Virus record (IMG/VR): IMGVR_UViG_3300035010_000020
Span: 1 to 30,947 of that record
Reading direction: 5' to 3' (one strand)
Origin: a virus
DNA length: 30,947 nt
Part shown: positions 1 through 7,082 of the stretch, in pieces
Numbering within the stretch: the stretch's first letter is position 1
Layout of the letters: the number at the start of each line of letters is the position of its first letter
Translations under genes and position numbers: made by a program
Notes under the pieces: model-generated
Database searches by the model: none
What the model saw: only the letters and a program-made list of their open reading frames with translations
Told to the model about the DNA's origin: nothing

Positions 1-390
1 ATGAAAAAGAATGAATTAATGCAATACAGCTGTCCTCTTGGTAAAGCGATGTCTGCCTTGGGAAGCAAATGGAAACCTATTATTGTATTGGTGATCAAAG
101 ACCGGAAACTGCGTTTTGGGGAACTTGCAGTGCGCATTAATGTTATTTCCAGAAAAGTTTTGACCGATCAACTGAGAGAGATGGAAGCCGACGGACTGGT
201 GATTCGTGAAGAATTTAAAGAGATCCCTCCGAGAGTAGAATATTCATTGACCGAGAAAGGTTTAGCATTACTTCCGATTTTATATCAGCTTGAAGAATGG
301 GAAACCAAATACCATGTATATGATCCGGAAAAGGAGAAGGATTGCAAAATGATTTTGGAGGGGAAGAAAGTGCAGAAGAGTGTTGTTTAA
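1..390 (+). CDS. HxlR-family winged-helix transcriptional regulator (host gene)
   Basis: This 129-aa protein is a one-domain MarR/HxlR-type DNA-binding regulator of the host. The family signature is clear: Cys11 followed by PLGKAMSALGSKWKPIIV (residues 12-29), a recognition-helix region with SRKVLTDQLREMEADGLV, and the wing ending in PRVEYSLTEKG. Cys11 matches the conserved N-terminal cysteine that senses electrophiles or oxidants in some HxlR/HypR proteins. The length is normal for the family. The ATG is the first base of the window, so its promoter and any longer start cannot be judged. It is chromosomal and lies outside the prophage. Confidence 0.9.
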   Translation: MKKNELMQYSCPLGKAMSALGSKWKPIIVLVIKDRKLRFGELAVRINVISRKVLTDQLREMEADGLVIREEFKEIPPRVEYSLTEKGLALLPILYQLEEWETKYHVYDPEKEKDCKMILEGKKVQKSVV

Positions 391-401
391 TGGTGTTTTT
401 A

Positions 402-699
402 TTATTTATTAATTAACAGTTTGTTTAATTTTATTTCAATGCGTTCAGGATATTTTCCTCCAAAATAATTTACGAAACCATTTGCTATTATTGCTTTCGA
501 ACCAGCCCTTGGAGCTAAACCGTTATATGTGAAATAAACTGTATCATTCTTTAATTCGTAAGTACCCGGATATTTGTCATCACTTCTTATCAGTCCATTA
601 GATATAAATTCAAAACTTTTATCATCATACATTTTAAGGTATATCCAACCTAATGGAGCTTCTCTGTCTGCCAAAAGAACCTTAAGGGGTATATCTAAA
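402..699 (-). pseudogene. 3' part of a host gene interrupted by the prophage
   Basis: A minus-strand reading frame encodes about 99 residues ending ...IEIKLNKLLINK. The only starts inside it are weak (TTG at 674), yet the frame stays open and protein-like upstream to about position 699, reading HLDIPLKVLLADREAPLGW before it meets a stop at 702-704. That is what a gene cut by an insertion looks like: the 5' part should sit beyond the prophage right end, outside this window. The visible part is rich in Tyr, Lys and Asp and contains DDKSFEFISNGL, in the style of small Bacteroidota secreted or lipoproteins. No specific function is recognised. Confidence 0.65.
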
Positions 700-868
700 T
701 GTTAAAATAGTATAGTGTTAGAAAAAGGCCGAAAAATAGGCGAAAATTGAAGTTTTGAGCATTAAAAGGTATATGAAAAAAACCGATATTACGCGATAAA
801 AAGCGTTATTAATGCGATATTTTCATAAGGTATTTGTTGGCTGGATTTCGTAAAAACGTTATTAAAGC
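700..868. repeat. Left-end repeats, candidate transposase (MuA) binding sites
   Basis: Between the inferred end and the repressor there is AT-rich DNA with short repeats. AGGCCGAAAAAT (726-737) is followed by AGGCGAAAATT (738-748). GCGTTATTAATGC (802-814) resembles ACGTTATTAAAGC (856-868). GCGATAAAA (793-801) resembles GCGATATTTT (813-822). In Mu, the transposase binds three sites of about 22 bp within the terminal region next to the repressor gene, so position and repetition fit. The binding consensus of this phage is unknown. This covers the 161-bp gene-free stretch 700-861. Confidence 0.45.
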
Positions 869-1740
869 AGTTTAGCCTTCCTGATTATTTCCTTTAAACT
901 TTCTATTTCGCCTTCAAAATCGCTCATACGATCATAAATATCAGCAGGATCCGGTAAATGAAAATTAAGGTGCAGTTTAATTTCCCATATTTCCTTTATG
1001 CTTTCAGGGTTAATGTTTTGGGTTGGGTAATTCCTTCGATTATCTGATTTGCAAATTAAATTATTGTATTTTTTAATCTTATTAATGCATCTTTTAACCA
1101 GACCATCCTCGACCTCATTGGAAATTACTGCATAGATCTGATTATCTTTAATATCGCGCTCCCAATTTTCCACGAACTGACCAACTACAAAACTTTTGTC
1201 TGGAAGTGTGGGAAACATAGAATTTCCCTCGATCTCAAACATCCTAAACACCCCGTTATTAAGCCCAGGCATACGATATGCGGGAAGTTTAGAAATAAAC
1301 GCTGTATTAGCATAGCCATTGAGATAACCGGCTTTTAAACGTTGAGGTACCAACACAATATTATCCCTGTTTAAAGAATCAACAGTAACTACAGCGGGTG
1401 CGGCAATTGTGGACGTTTTTTTTACTTTTGGTTTGTCCTCATTTACGTCCCCATTAATGTCCTCAAAGATTTTGAGGACATTATTTTTACTTTTGGATTT
1501 AAGCATTTCGCCCTCTCCAGTCACGAACCAATTCAGGTCTAAGTCTTCAAACTTGTTTGATAAATCTTGTAAAATATCAATTGAAGGCTTCGCATTTTCT
1601 TTCTTTAACCTATATAATTTCTCAGGAGAACTATAGCCCAGGGCCCTCGCAAGCTCAGGAACGCCGGAATATCCGTAAAATGCGGTAATCCGTAAGGTTC
1701 TTTCAAAGAAGTTTGAATTTATATTCAAATTTGTTTGCAT
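862..1740 (-). CDS. CI-type phage repressor: HTH plus S24 (LexA-like) peptidase domain
   Basis: This 292-aa protein should maintain lysogeny by repressing the divergent early promoter. Residues about 10-80 form a Bacteroidota-type CI/XRE helix-turn-helix (GVPELARALGYSSPEKLYRL; ending LNWFVTGEGEML). A linker at about 81-130 leads to a C-terminal S24 domain with EGNSMFPTL (catalytic Ser174) and the general-base lysine in DGLVKRCIN (Lys216). KAGYLNGY contains an Ala137-Gly138 pair at the usual autocleavage position, so SOS/RecA-stimulated self-cleavage is likely. The last 30 residues form a charged helix. It is transcribed divergently from the early operon, and operators overlap its first codons. 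It takes the place of Mu c, but Mu c is not an S24 protein. Confidence 0.88.
   Translation of the reverse strand: MQTNLNINSNFFERTLRITAFYGYSGVPELARALGYSSPEKLYRLKKENAKPSIDILQDLSNKFEDLDLNWFVTGEGEMLKSKSKNNVLKIFEDINGDVNEDKPKVKKTSTIAAPAVVTVDSLNRDNIVLVPQRLKAGYLNGYANTAFISKLPAYRMPGLNNGVFRMFEIEGNSMFPTLPDKSFVVGQFVENWERDIKDNQIYAVISNEVEDGLVKRCINKIKKYNNLICKSDNRRNYPTQNINPESIKEIWEIKLHLNFHLPDPADIYDRMSDFEGEIESLKEIIRKAKLL
1546..1559. promoter_or_regulatory. Intragenic operator copy (TTCAAACTTGTTTG)
   Basis: This 14-mer inside the repressor coding region is identical to the one at 1743-1756 in the promoter region. Its core CAAACTTGTTTG is a perfect 12-bp palindrome. In the repressor frame it encodes part of SNKFED, which is ordinary protein sequence. 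An exact repeat about 197 bp from the main operator suggests an auxiliary repressor site. Confidence 0.45.
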
Positions 1741-1756
1741 AGTTCAAACTTGTTTG
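1724..1756. promoter_or_regulatory. Repressor operators O1/O2 in the divergent switch
   Basis: Two copies of TTCAAAYTTGTTTG lie 19 bp apart at 1724-1737 and 1743-1756. The second has a perfect palindromic core CAAACTTGTTTG (1745-1756); the first differs by one base (CAAATTTGTTTG). O2 covers the -33 box and O1 the spacer just before the -7 box of the rightward early promoter, so binding there would block it. O2 overlaps the first codons of the repressor gene, which allows autoregulation. Repressor binding is inferred. Confidence 0.6.
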
Positions 1757-1764
1757 TATATTTG
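1734..1764 (+). promoter_or_regulatory. Early promoter (rightward), Bacteroidota consensus
   Basis: TTTG at 1734-1737, 19 bp of spacer and TATATTTG at 1757-1764 match the Bacteroidota primary-sigma consensus TTTG-N19-TAnnTTTG exactly. The transcript would start near 1770 and reach the Ner-like gene at 1795 and the transposase operon. The boxes overlap the operator palindromes. Confidence 0.75.
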
Positions 1765-1780
1765 CGTATAATTATTACGC
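1764..1780. promoter_or_regulatory. Palindrome between the divergent promoters
   Basis: GCGTATAATTATTACGC has perfect outer arms GCGTA/TACGC and a nearly symmetric centre. It differs from the CAAACTTGTTTG operators and sits at the likely start point of the early transcript, directly before the small HTH gene. It could be the site for that Cro/Ner-like protein. Confidence 0.4.
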
Positions 1781-1808
1781 AAAAATAAGAAAATATGACA
1801 AGCAGCAA
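1780..1808 (-). promoter_or_regulatory. Candidate repressor promoter (leftward)
   Basis: Read on the minus strand, TATTTTTG (1787-1780) fits the -7 box TAnnTTTG, and a TTG (1808-1806) lies 18 bp upstream as a -33 box. The transcript would start near 1773 and run into the repressor ATG at 1740. The match is weaker than that of the rightward promoter. Confidence 0.4.
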
Positions 1809-1986
1809 TGAGAAAATCAAAATAAAAGTGAGCGAGGTCGCCCGTTTGTTGGGCTGGAGCTATACTACAGCGAAGTCTATAAAGGACAGAAAGTCACCAA
1901 AAGACAAATATCAAACTTATTTGGATTGCGAAAAAAAGCTGATTGAGGCAAAAGAACAAATAAATATAGAACTATCTAAACATTAA
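1795..1986 (+). CDS. Small helix-turn-helix protein, Cro/Ner-like
   Basis: This 63-aa protein is the first gene of the early transcript. Residues 12-31 (VSEVARLLGWSYTTAKSIKD) read as a helix-turn-helix, followed by a charged C-terminal helix. Position (first gene opposite the repressor, before the transposase) and size match Mu ner, which turns down both early and repressor transcription once lytic growth is under way. The ATG at 1795 follows an A-rich leader of about 25 nt. Sequence-level homology to Ner is not claimed. Confidence 0.65.
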   Translation: MTSSNEKIKIKVSEVARLLGWSYTTAKSIKDRKSPKDKYQTYLDCEKKLIEAKEQINIELSKH

Positions 1987-1990
1987 CAAC

Positions 1991-2119
1991 ATGAAAAAGC
2001 TTATTCAAAATGTATTTAGTTACAAGAAAATTGATGTAACAGATGCGAACAGTGGTCAAAGTCAAGAAGCGACTTACTTCATGCTTTTTGGTTTAACGGT
2101 AAATATTACTTACAAATAA
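1991..2119 (+). CDS. Short early ORF, unknown (42 aa)
   Basis: The ATG at 1991 follows the stop of the HTH gene by 4 nt. The frame encodes 42 aa starting MKKLIQNVFSYKKIDV and ending LFGLTVNITYK. It contains no recognised motif and no clear membrane segment. Tight spacing and strand support translation as part of the early operon. Its TAA stop (2117-2119) lies 3 nt before the first tRNA-like element. Confidence 0.5.
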   Translation: MKKLIQNVFSYKKIDVTDANSGQSQEATYFMLFGLTVNITYK

Positions 2120-2122
2120 TAA

Positions 2123-2162
2123 TCCCAAATGGTTTCTGAGCGGTTCGATTCCGCTCCTGGGA
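2123..2162 (+). ncRNA. tRNA-mimic element, copy 1 (T arm plus acceptor-like stem)
   Basis: The outer stem is TCCCA (2123-2127) with TGGGA (2158-2162). The inner hairpin is GAGCGG (2138-2143), loop TTCGATT (2144-2150), CCGCTC (2151-2156). The loop is a canonical tRNA T loop (T54 T55 C56 G57 A58). There is no D arm or anticodon arm; about 10 nt (AATGGTTTCT) replace them. The second pair of the inner stem is A-U here but G-C in the other two copies, a compensatory change that supports an RNA fold. The element lies between a stop codon at 2117-2119 and the transposase ATG at 2170. Confidence 0.6.
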
Positions 2163-2169
2163 ACAATAA

Positions 2170-4278
2170 ATGACAATGAATTTTTTACACAGCGATATTA
2201 TTATACGAAATTCTGGCGACAAACAAACAGTTTGGCTGTCACAGCGTTTAGTAATTGACGTTTGTGGAATGTCAGAAGATTTTTTAAGAACAAAAGCGCG
2301 CCCGCGCTATAAGGCATCTGTTCAAGCTTGCTACCATCACCATAATATACTTCCGGATACAGGAAAAGGTTGGCGTTGGGCGAAAATGGAATCAGGATTT
2401 TATTATGATCTTTCACGTATTCCCAATAGAGCGCCACAAAATTACAGAGAATTGTTTGGTGATGCTACTGAATTGGTAAGAAACTATGAAGATTACATCA
2501 AAGGAAAGCAAAGTTCCAACTTTGAAACGGACTTTAAACGCCATTTAAACAATGTTTACAGATCGTATTTAGAATTTTACACCGATGCAAATGAAATACA
2601 ACGCCTGGCACTTGCTAAAGCGTGCGCGGTAATCGACTTCATACTGGATCACAAAGATTCTTACCCTGGTACAAAGAATAAACTGTACAAGGACCTGGAA
2701 CCTGTTCTGAAAAAGTTAGATCTGCAATATATCCCACATCATCATTTAAGACTTAAAGAGAAAATTGACGAACTATTTGCGACGGAAAGCCTGTCAATTC
2801 CTGATATCATAAAGCTTCCGAGAGCCGGAAACAGTAATTCAATGGTTTTCGCGGATCCTCAACTTGTATCCTGGGCTTTACAGCTTCGATCTATGCCAAA
2901 AAACTACAGTAACGATTACATAATCCGTAAAATAACGGATATGTGTTCGCTCACTGGAAAGCGTGTTCCTTCGCGCCGTTGGTTCGGACAAAACATATTT
3001 GAATTGCCAGGGACAAAATTTCTAACATCAAAAAGATTTGGATCCAGTAGAAAATCGCATATTCATAAATCATATATCCCTACTGAAGGTGCTTTGTATG
3101 CAGGAGACTGTTGGGAAATGGATGCAACCCGTGTTAATATTATCGGTCATTCTGTTGAAATAGTCGACGAAATCACCGGTAAAAAGAAAAAGGTTGAAAA
3201 GTTCCTGATGGTTGTTGCTATCAGAGACGTTCACAGCGGTGATATAGTGGGTTATTCTTTCGATCACTCTGAAAATAGAAGGGTGTACACTGATGCAATC
3301 GCAATGGCTGTTAAAAACACCGGTTATCTACCTTATGAAATTATTACTGACCGTTTCCCTGGCCACAATACTCCGGAAGTTGAGACACTGTTTGCAAGAA
3401 TGGAAGCATTAGGTGTGAAAATCGAAATATCTCACAATGCAAATGACAAAGCAGGAGTTGAAAGGTTCTTCAGAACATTACAGCAGATAACGATGCCGGA
3501 TTCTGATTTCTTTTATGGTGATGGTATTATGTCGCGAAGCTTATCGGCTTTCAGATCACCGGAATACCTTGAAGGAATCAAAAAAGAAAGTAAGAAGGCC
3601 GGATTTGATATGTATGCAGCTGTTGAAGAAAGTACATTCATCATTGAAACCTTCAGAGATACACTATACTCAAAATACAGCCGTAAACATTCAAAAATAA
3701 ATCTTTCACCGCGCCAAATTCATGATCAGTCAGAAAAGCCGCATGTAATTGAGGTTTCAGATGCAACCATATCCATGTTATTCGGACTTAAAAAGAAAAA
3801 CATCCAGATCAGAAACAACGGTCAGATTGAAACTGAAATTTACGGCGTTAAAATGCACTATTTCATTAGCCCGGCATATTATGACGTGATCAAAAATTAT
3901 CACCTGGAATCAGTTGTTCTTTCCTATGATATTGAAGATTTAAGCGTCGTATATCTATGGGAAAATCACGGAATACTATTGAAGTCACTTTGTGAAGCTG
4001 AGTTTTTTGTTCCTGCTAAAACAAAAGGTCCTAATAAAAACCTTCAGCAGATCGGAGTTGCCAAAGCCCGTGAAAAAGCAATTGAATCTTTGAAAAGTAT
4101 CGACTATGAGCAATCAATTGGAGAAGAGAATTATATGCTTGGCAAATACGGTAAAAAAGATATAACAAATACGGCAGATGATTATTATGGTGATCGACCG
4201 GTTAAAAAAGTATCCGGAAGTGATGTACAACCGGATGACTTTGAAAGCGATTACTTAAATGATCGTAATGCTTATTAA
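2170..4278 (+). CDS. MuA-like DDE transposase
   Basis: The 702-aa transposase cuts the phage ends and joins them to target DNA, driving both integration and replicative transposition. The N-terminal part (about 1-110) carries DNA-binding winged-helix-like sequence. The catalytic RNase H fold has Asp318 in CWEMDATRV, Asp394 in IITDRFPGHN and Glu431 in KAGVERFFRTL, giving a DD(36)E spacing, shorter than the 55 residues between Asp336 and Glu392 in Mu A. The following region (about 500-620) would be the beta-barrel, and the acidic tail (SDVQPDDFESDY) would be where MuB contacts it. Mu A is 663 aa, so the length fits. The ATG at 2170 lies 7 nt after the tRNA-like element, without a Shine-Dalgarno sequence. 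Confidence 0.93.
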   Translation: MTMNFLHSDIIIRNSGDKQTVWLSQRLVIDVCGMSEDFLRTKARPRYKASVQACYHHHNILPDTGKGWRWAKMESGFYYDLSRIPNRAPQNYRELFGDATELVRNYEDYIKGKQSSNFETDFKRHLNNVYRSYLEFYTDANEIQRLALAKACAVIDFILDHKDSYPGTKNKLYKDLEPVLKKLDLQYIPHHHLRLKEKIDELFATESLSIPDIIKLPRAGNSNSMVFADPQLVSWALQLRSMPKNYSNDYIIRKITDMCSLTGKRVPSRRWFGQNIFELPGTKFLTSKRFGSSRKSHIHKSYIPTEGALYAGDCWEMDATRVNIIGHSVEIVDEITGKKKKVEKFLMVVAIRDVHSGDIVGYSFDHSENRRVYTDAIAMAVKNTGYLPYEIITDRFPGHNTPEVETLFARMEALGVKIEISHNANDKAGVERFFRTLQQITMPDSDFFYGDGIMSRSLSAFRSPEYLEGIKKESKKAGFDMYAAVEESTFIIETFRDTLYSKYSRKHSKINLSPRQIHDQSEKPHVIEVSDATISMLFGLKKKNIQIRNNGQIETEIYGVKMHYFISPAYYDVIKNYHLESVVLSYDIEDLSVVYLWENHGILLKSLCEAEFFVPAKTKGPNKNLQQIGVAKAREKAIESLKSIDYEQSIGEENYMLGKYGKKDITNTADDYYGDRPVKKVSGSDVQPDDFESDYLNDRNAY

Positions 4279-4293
4279 TAAATAAACCTTGAT

Positions 4294-5214
4294 ATGACAA
4301 ACTTACAAAAAAATGAGATTGTAATTCTCATTGAAAACGAAAAAACTAGACTTGGAAGCTATGCCAAAGTAGCAACAAAGTGCGAAGTGAGTACAGCGAC
4401 GGTTTCACAAATGATAAACCGAAACTGGGACCTGATCAAACCGGAAATGTGGTCAAAGGTTGGGTTTTCACTTGGATTTGATGAAAGTGAGTGGCAGATC
4501 GCCGAAACAATGGGATACAGAAAGGTAGCGAACATTTGCACCGATGCAAAAAACGAAGCGTTTTTCATGATTCTTTCCTCACCGGCCGGTAGAGGTAAAA
4601 CAAAACCATTGGAAAAATACTACGAACTGAACGCTGATAATGAGGTTTTTTATATCAAATGCCGTGAATGGGCAAAACGTGAGTTCCTTGTGGAACTTTG
4701 TAAAAGCCTGGGAATAGATTCTACAAAATATTATGTGCATGTTGACAAACTGGGCGCTAAAGTTTCAGAGTTTTTCAACCAGAGAAAAGGCAGAAAACCT
4801 CTTTTAATCGTAGATGATGCTGGTAAGCTGAGAGATAGCGCAATCAGATGGTTCATTCATCTTTTTGATGAAAACGAAGATAATATGGGCTGCTTACTTG
4901 CAGGTACCGAATATCTGGAGAAAAGAATCCGTGATGGTGTGAGGCTTAAAAAATTGGGATTCGATGAAATTGAAAGCCGTTTCGGTAGAACGTACCTCGG
5001 TCTGATTGGTACAACCCAGAAAGATGCACAGCTGATCTGTTCCGCAAACGGTATTCATAACAATTCCCTTCAGATTCAACTATTCAAAGAATGCAACCCG
5101 CTAAAAAAAATCATTCAGACCCGTGACGGGAACCAATCGATTGAGGTTATTGAAGATATCCGCCGGCTCAAAAGAGCTATTAAAAGAGAAAAATTAAAAC
5201 TCCAATACAACTAA
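4294..5214 (+). CDS. MuB-like AAA+ ATPase, transposition target activator
   Basis: This 306-aa protein should bind target DNA as an ATP-dependent filament and deliver it to the transposase. An N-terminal helix-turn-helix at about 19-45 (LGSYAKVATKCEVSTATVSQ) is followed by an ATPase with Walker A SSPAGRGKT (residues 95-103) and Walker B LLIVDDAG (170-177). MuB has the same order (HTH, then ATPase) and is 312 aa long. It starts 16 nt after the transposase stop, as B follows A in Mu. Confidence 0.9.
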   Translation: MTNLQKNEIVILIENEKTRLGSYAKVATKCEVSTATVSQMINRNWDLIKPEMWSKVGFSLGFDESEWQIAETMGYRKVANICTDAKNEAFFMILSSPAGRGKTKPLEKYYELNADNEVFYIKCREWAKREFLVELCKSLGIDSTKYYVHVDKLGAKVSEFFNQRKGRKPLLIVDDAGKLRDSAIRWFIHLFDENEDNMGCLLAGTEYLEKRIRDGVRLKKLGFDEIESRFGRTYLGLIGTTQKDAQLICSANGIHNNSLQIQLFKECNPLKKIIQTRDGNQSIEVIEDIRRLKRAIKREKLKLQYN

Positions 5215-5215
5215 A

Positions 5216-5455
5216 ATGATTACAAAAGAAACCACAGAAGAGAAGATCATCGAAAGTCTCAAAGAGATTAAAAAGATCATGACAGAACACATTACAGATG
5301 TGCAGGCCTCAATTGCTTTAATGCAATCCAAAACAAAGCCTTTTGAAGATTATCTGCATAGCCTTCCATCAGTTCAGTTAGATTTTCATTACGGAAACTC
5401 ATATGCTGTCAGAACTCTTATAGATGAAATCAAAGCAATACAAGTAAATAATTAA
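5216..5455 (+). CDS. Hypothetical early protein (79 aa)
   Basis: The ATG lies 1 nt after the MuB stop, so it is in the same operon and probably translationally coupled. The N-terminal half (TEEKIIESLKEIKKIMTEH) is a charged amphipathic helix that could form a coiled coil. The second half is not recognised. No catalytic motif, signal peptide or membrane segment is visible. Confidence 0.7.
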   Translation: MITKETTEEKIIESLKEIKKIMTEHITDVQASIALMQSKTKPFEDYLHSLPSVQLDFHYGNSYAVRTLIDEIKAIQVNN

Positions 5456-5461
5456 ACCATT

Positions 5462-5605
5462 ATGAAAACAGTAAAAATTTATTTAAACAAAGAAAAAACA
5501 AGATTTAGAATTGTAAAACCAACTGCTCAATTCAACGGAAACTGGGATGCTCTTGTTTACGATGTAACTAACGGAAATTTTCACTCTTTTAAAGTATATA
5601 AATAA
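5462..5605 (+). CDS. Hypothetical small early protein (47 aa)
   Basis: This short frame starts with ATG at 5462 and encodes MKTVKIYLNKEKTRFRIVKP, ending in FHSFKVYK. It looks like a small beta-rich basic protein. It fills the gap between its neighbours exactly, and its TAA shares an A with the next ATG (TAATG at 5603-5607), which supports it as a translated gene. Function unknown. Confidence 0.6.
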   Translation: MKTVKIYLNKEKTRFRIVKPTAQFNGNWDALVYDVTNGNFHSFKVYK

Positions 5606-6273
5606 TGGAAAACACAATTCAAATACCAGATTTAACACCTGAGCAAATTGAAGCTGTCGCTACAAAGTTCAAAGAAGATAAAAAAAAGGCTAAAGAAAAA
5701 CTGACTGCAGATAAAAAGATTCTGAAGGGTCTTGAAGATAGCGTGGTGGTTGAAAACATCGATTATTTTATTGATGTACGAAAGGATTTAGAATCCCGGA
5801 TCCTGGGACTTTTTGCAAACATGGAACCGATCATTGACCTGAGAGCCGGTATTTATGGCAATAAAAAAAGAGAACAGGATACACACACTTTCACTCTCGA
5901 TGATGGTTCTGCCAGTATAAAAATCGGATGGAACACACGGACAACCTTTAACGGAACTGAAGCTGAAGGTATTGTAAAGATTAAACAATACATGGCAGCC
6001 CTGGCAGGAGAAACGGAAAATGAAAAAATCCTTATGGAGTTTCTGAATATCGCGCTCAAAACAGATATACAAGGGAACTATGATCCAAAAAAAGTAAGGG
6101 AATTAAATAAGATGCGCGACAAGGCTAACAGCGATCTGTTTAATGAAGGAATGGATATCATTATCCAGGGCATGATTGATATCAGAACTTCACGCGTTGT
6201 AACCGGTTACAAAATGGTTGATTTTGGTGAAGGTAATAAAAGACGTGTGAACTTCACTTTTTCAATTGACTGA
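5605..6273 (+). CDS. DUF3164-like phage protein
   Basis: This 222-aa early protein resembles the DUF3164 family common in B3/Mu-like transposable phages. It has a helical charged N-terminus (residues 10-60), a middle segment (IKIGWNTRTTF) and a C-terminal part with NYDPKKVRELNKMRD and ending DFGEGNKRRVNFTFSID. In that family, a stretch on position-by-position coupling to LNP-type motifs is followed by a beta-strand end, as here. Its biochemical role is not established; the gene regularly follows A and B. It overlaps the preceding ORF by one base. Confidence 0.65.
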   Translation: MENTIQIPDLTPEQIEAVATKFKEDKKKAKEKLTADKKILKGLEDSVVVENIDYFIDVRKDLESRILGLFANMEPIIDLRAGIYGNKKREQDTHTFTLDDGSASIKIGWNTRTTFNGTEAEGIVKIKQYMAALAGETENEKILMEFLNIALKTDIQGNYDPKKVRELNKMRDKANSDLFNEGMDIIIQGMIDIRTSRVVTGYKMVDFGEGNKRRVNFTFSID

Positions 6274-6371
6274 TGGAACAAATGTTAATTATAGGGACCT
6301 GCTGCTTTATGGGCGGCGTTCTGGTCGGAGTGATTGTAAGCGCTTTTATTACCTGGAAAATGGTAAAATAA
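6273..6371 (+). CDS. Tiny single-pass membrane protein (32 aa)
   Basis: The ATG overlaps the stop of the DUF3164-like gene (TGATG at 6271-6275). The frame encodes 32 aa with one hydrophobic segment, LIIGTCCFMGGVLVGVIVSA (residues 5-24), and a basic end WKMVK. A small inner-membrane protein is likely. Its early position argues against the lysis holin; roles such as superinfection exclusion are possible but not shown. Its stop is 1 nt before the second tRNA-like element. Confidence 0.55.
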   Translation: MEQMLIIGTCCFMGGVLVGVIVSAFITWKMVK

Positions 6372-6372
6372 A

Positions 6373-6412
6373 TCCCAAATGGTTTCTGGGCGGTTCGATT
6401 CCGCCCCTGGGA
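6373..6412 (+). ncRNA. tRNA-mimic element, copy 2
   Basis: The outer stem is TCCCA (6373-6377) with TGGGA (6408-6412). The inner stem is GGGCGG (6388-6393) with CCGCCC (6401-6406) around loop TTCGATT (6394-6400). It differs from copy 1 at one stem pair (G-C instead of A-U). The following bases GCAAATAAAAT are shared with copy 3. It separates the tiny membrane gene (stop 6369-6371) from the ATPase gene (ATG 6439). Confidence 0.6.
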
Positions 6413-6438
6413 GCAAATAAAATTTTAACACAATAAAT

Positions 6439-7071
6439 ATGAGAGCAATCGGAGTAAAGGCCTTTATAGATAAGACCTTTGATACATTCGCTTTTACAGG
6501 CGAATGGCTTGAAAGTTTCGGAGAGCCGGAAAAGAATTTTAAAATGATTTTGTATGGCGGATCCGGTGAAGGTAAAACTGAATTTACTGTCAGGTTTGCA
6601 AAGTATCTGGCATCGTTTGGTAAGATTTCGTATGTAAGCCCGGAACAAGGTATTTCTAAAAGCCTTCAGGATGCTATAATCCGTAATAACATGGATGAAG
6701 TTGCCGGAAAAGTAATGTTTTTGACTGGCGGATCCTTTGACGAACTGGTGATATACATCAAAAAAAGCAGGTCAAAGGTTATCATTATTGACAGTTTGGA
6801 TTATATGAAGCTTACCGTTGACCAGTTCAAGATCCTGATTGCCAAATTTCCTAAAAAAGCGTTCATCATTATCGCCTGGGCGAAGAATGGATCACCGAAA
6901 AGTCAGCACGCAAAAGATATTGAATTCATGTGTGACATCAAGTCTTTTGTTGAAAGCTTCAGAATTACCTTACCGACTAGCCGATTCGGCGGGAACAAAG
7001 AATTTGTTATCTGGAAAGGTGCCGGAAAGAAGAAAGCCGCTGTTTCAATTCCTTCACTATTTGATAATTAA
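6439..7071 (+). CDS. RecA-fold ATPase, Sak4-like candidate
   Basis: This 210-aa protein is a bare RecA/RadA-type ATPase core. Walker A is YGGSGEGKTEF (about residues 35-45), there is a characteristic YVSPEQGIS loop, and Walker B is KVIIIDSLDYM. Near the C-terminus TSRFGGNKEFVIWKGAGKKK would be the last strands. The size and motifs resemble Sak4-type single-strand annealing proteins (AAA_24), which aid phage recombination. A role in repair or replication-coupled recombination during lytic growth is inferred. The gene starts 26 nt after tRNA-like copy 2. It is distinct from the MuB ATPase. Confidence 0.65.
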   Translation: MRAIGVKAFIDKTFDTFAFTGEWLESFGEPEKNFKMILYGGSGEGKTEFTVRFAKYLASFGKISYVSPEQGISKSLQDAIIRNNMDEVAGKVMFLTGGSFDELVIYIKKSRSKVIIIDSLDYMKLTVDQFKILIAKFPKKAFIIIAWAKNGSPKSQHAKDIEFMCDIKSFVESFRITLPTSRFGGNKEFVIWKGAGKKKAAVSIPSLFDN

Positions 7072-7082
7072 AAAGAGAAAAA

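Noticed and set aside
711-720. TATAGTGTT shared by the left end (712-720) and the terS 3' end (about 16811-16819) as an attachment repeat
   Set aside because: It is a short AT-rich match; a Mu-type phage does not use such att sites, and the second copy is inside a gene.
6374-6390. Alternative hairpin CCCA with the nearer TGGG in copies 2 and 3 of the tRNA-like element
   Set aside because: Copy 1 has TGAG at that place, so the pairing is not kept, while the outer stem with TGGGA is kept in all three.
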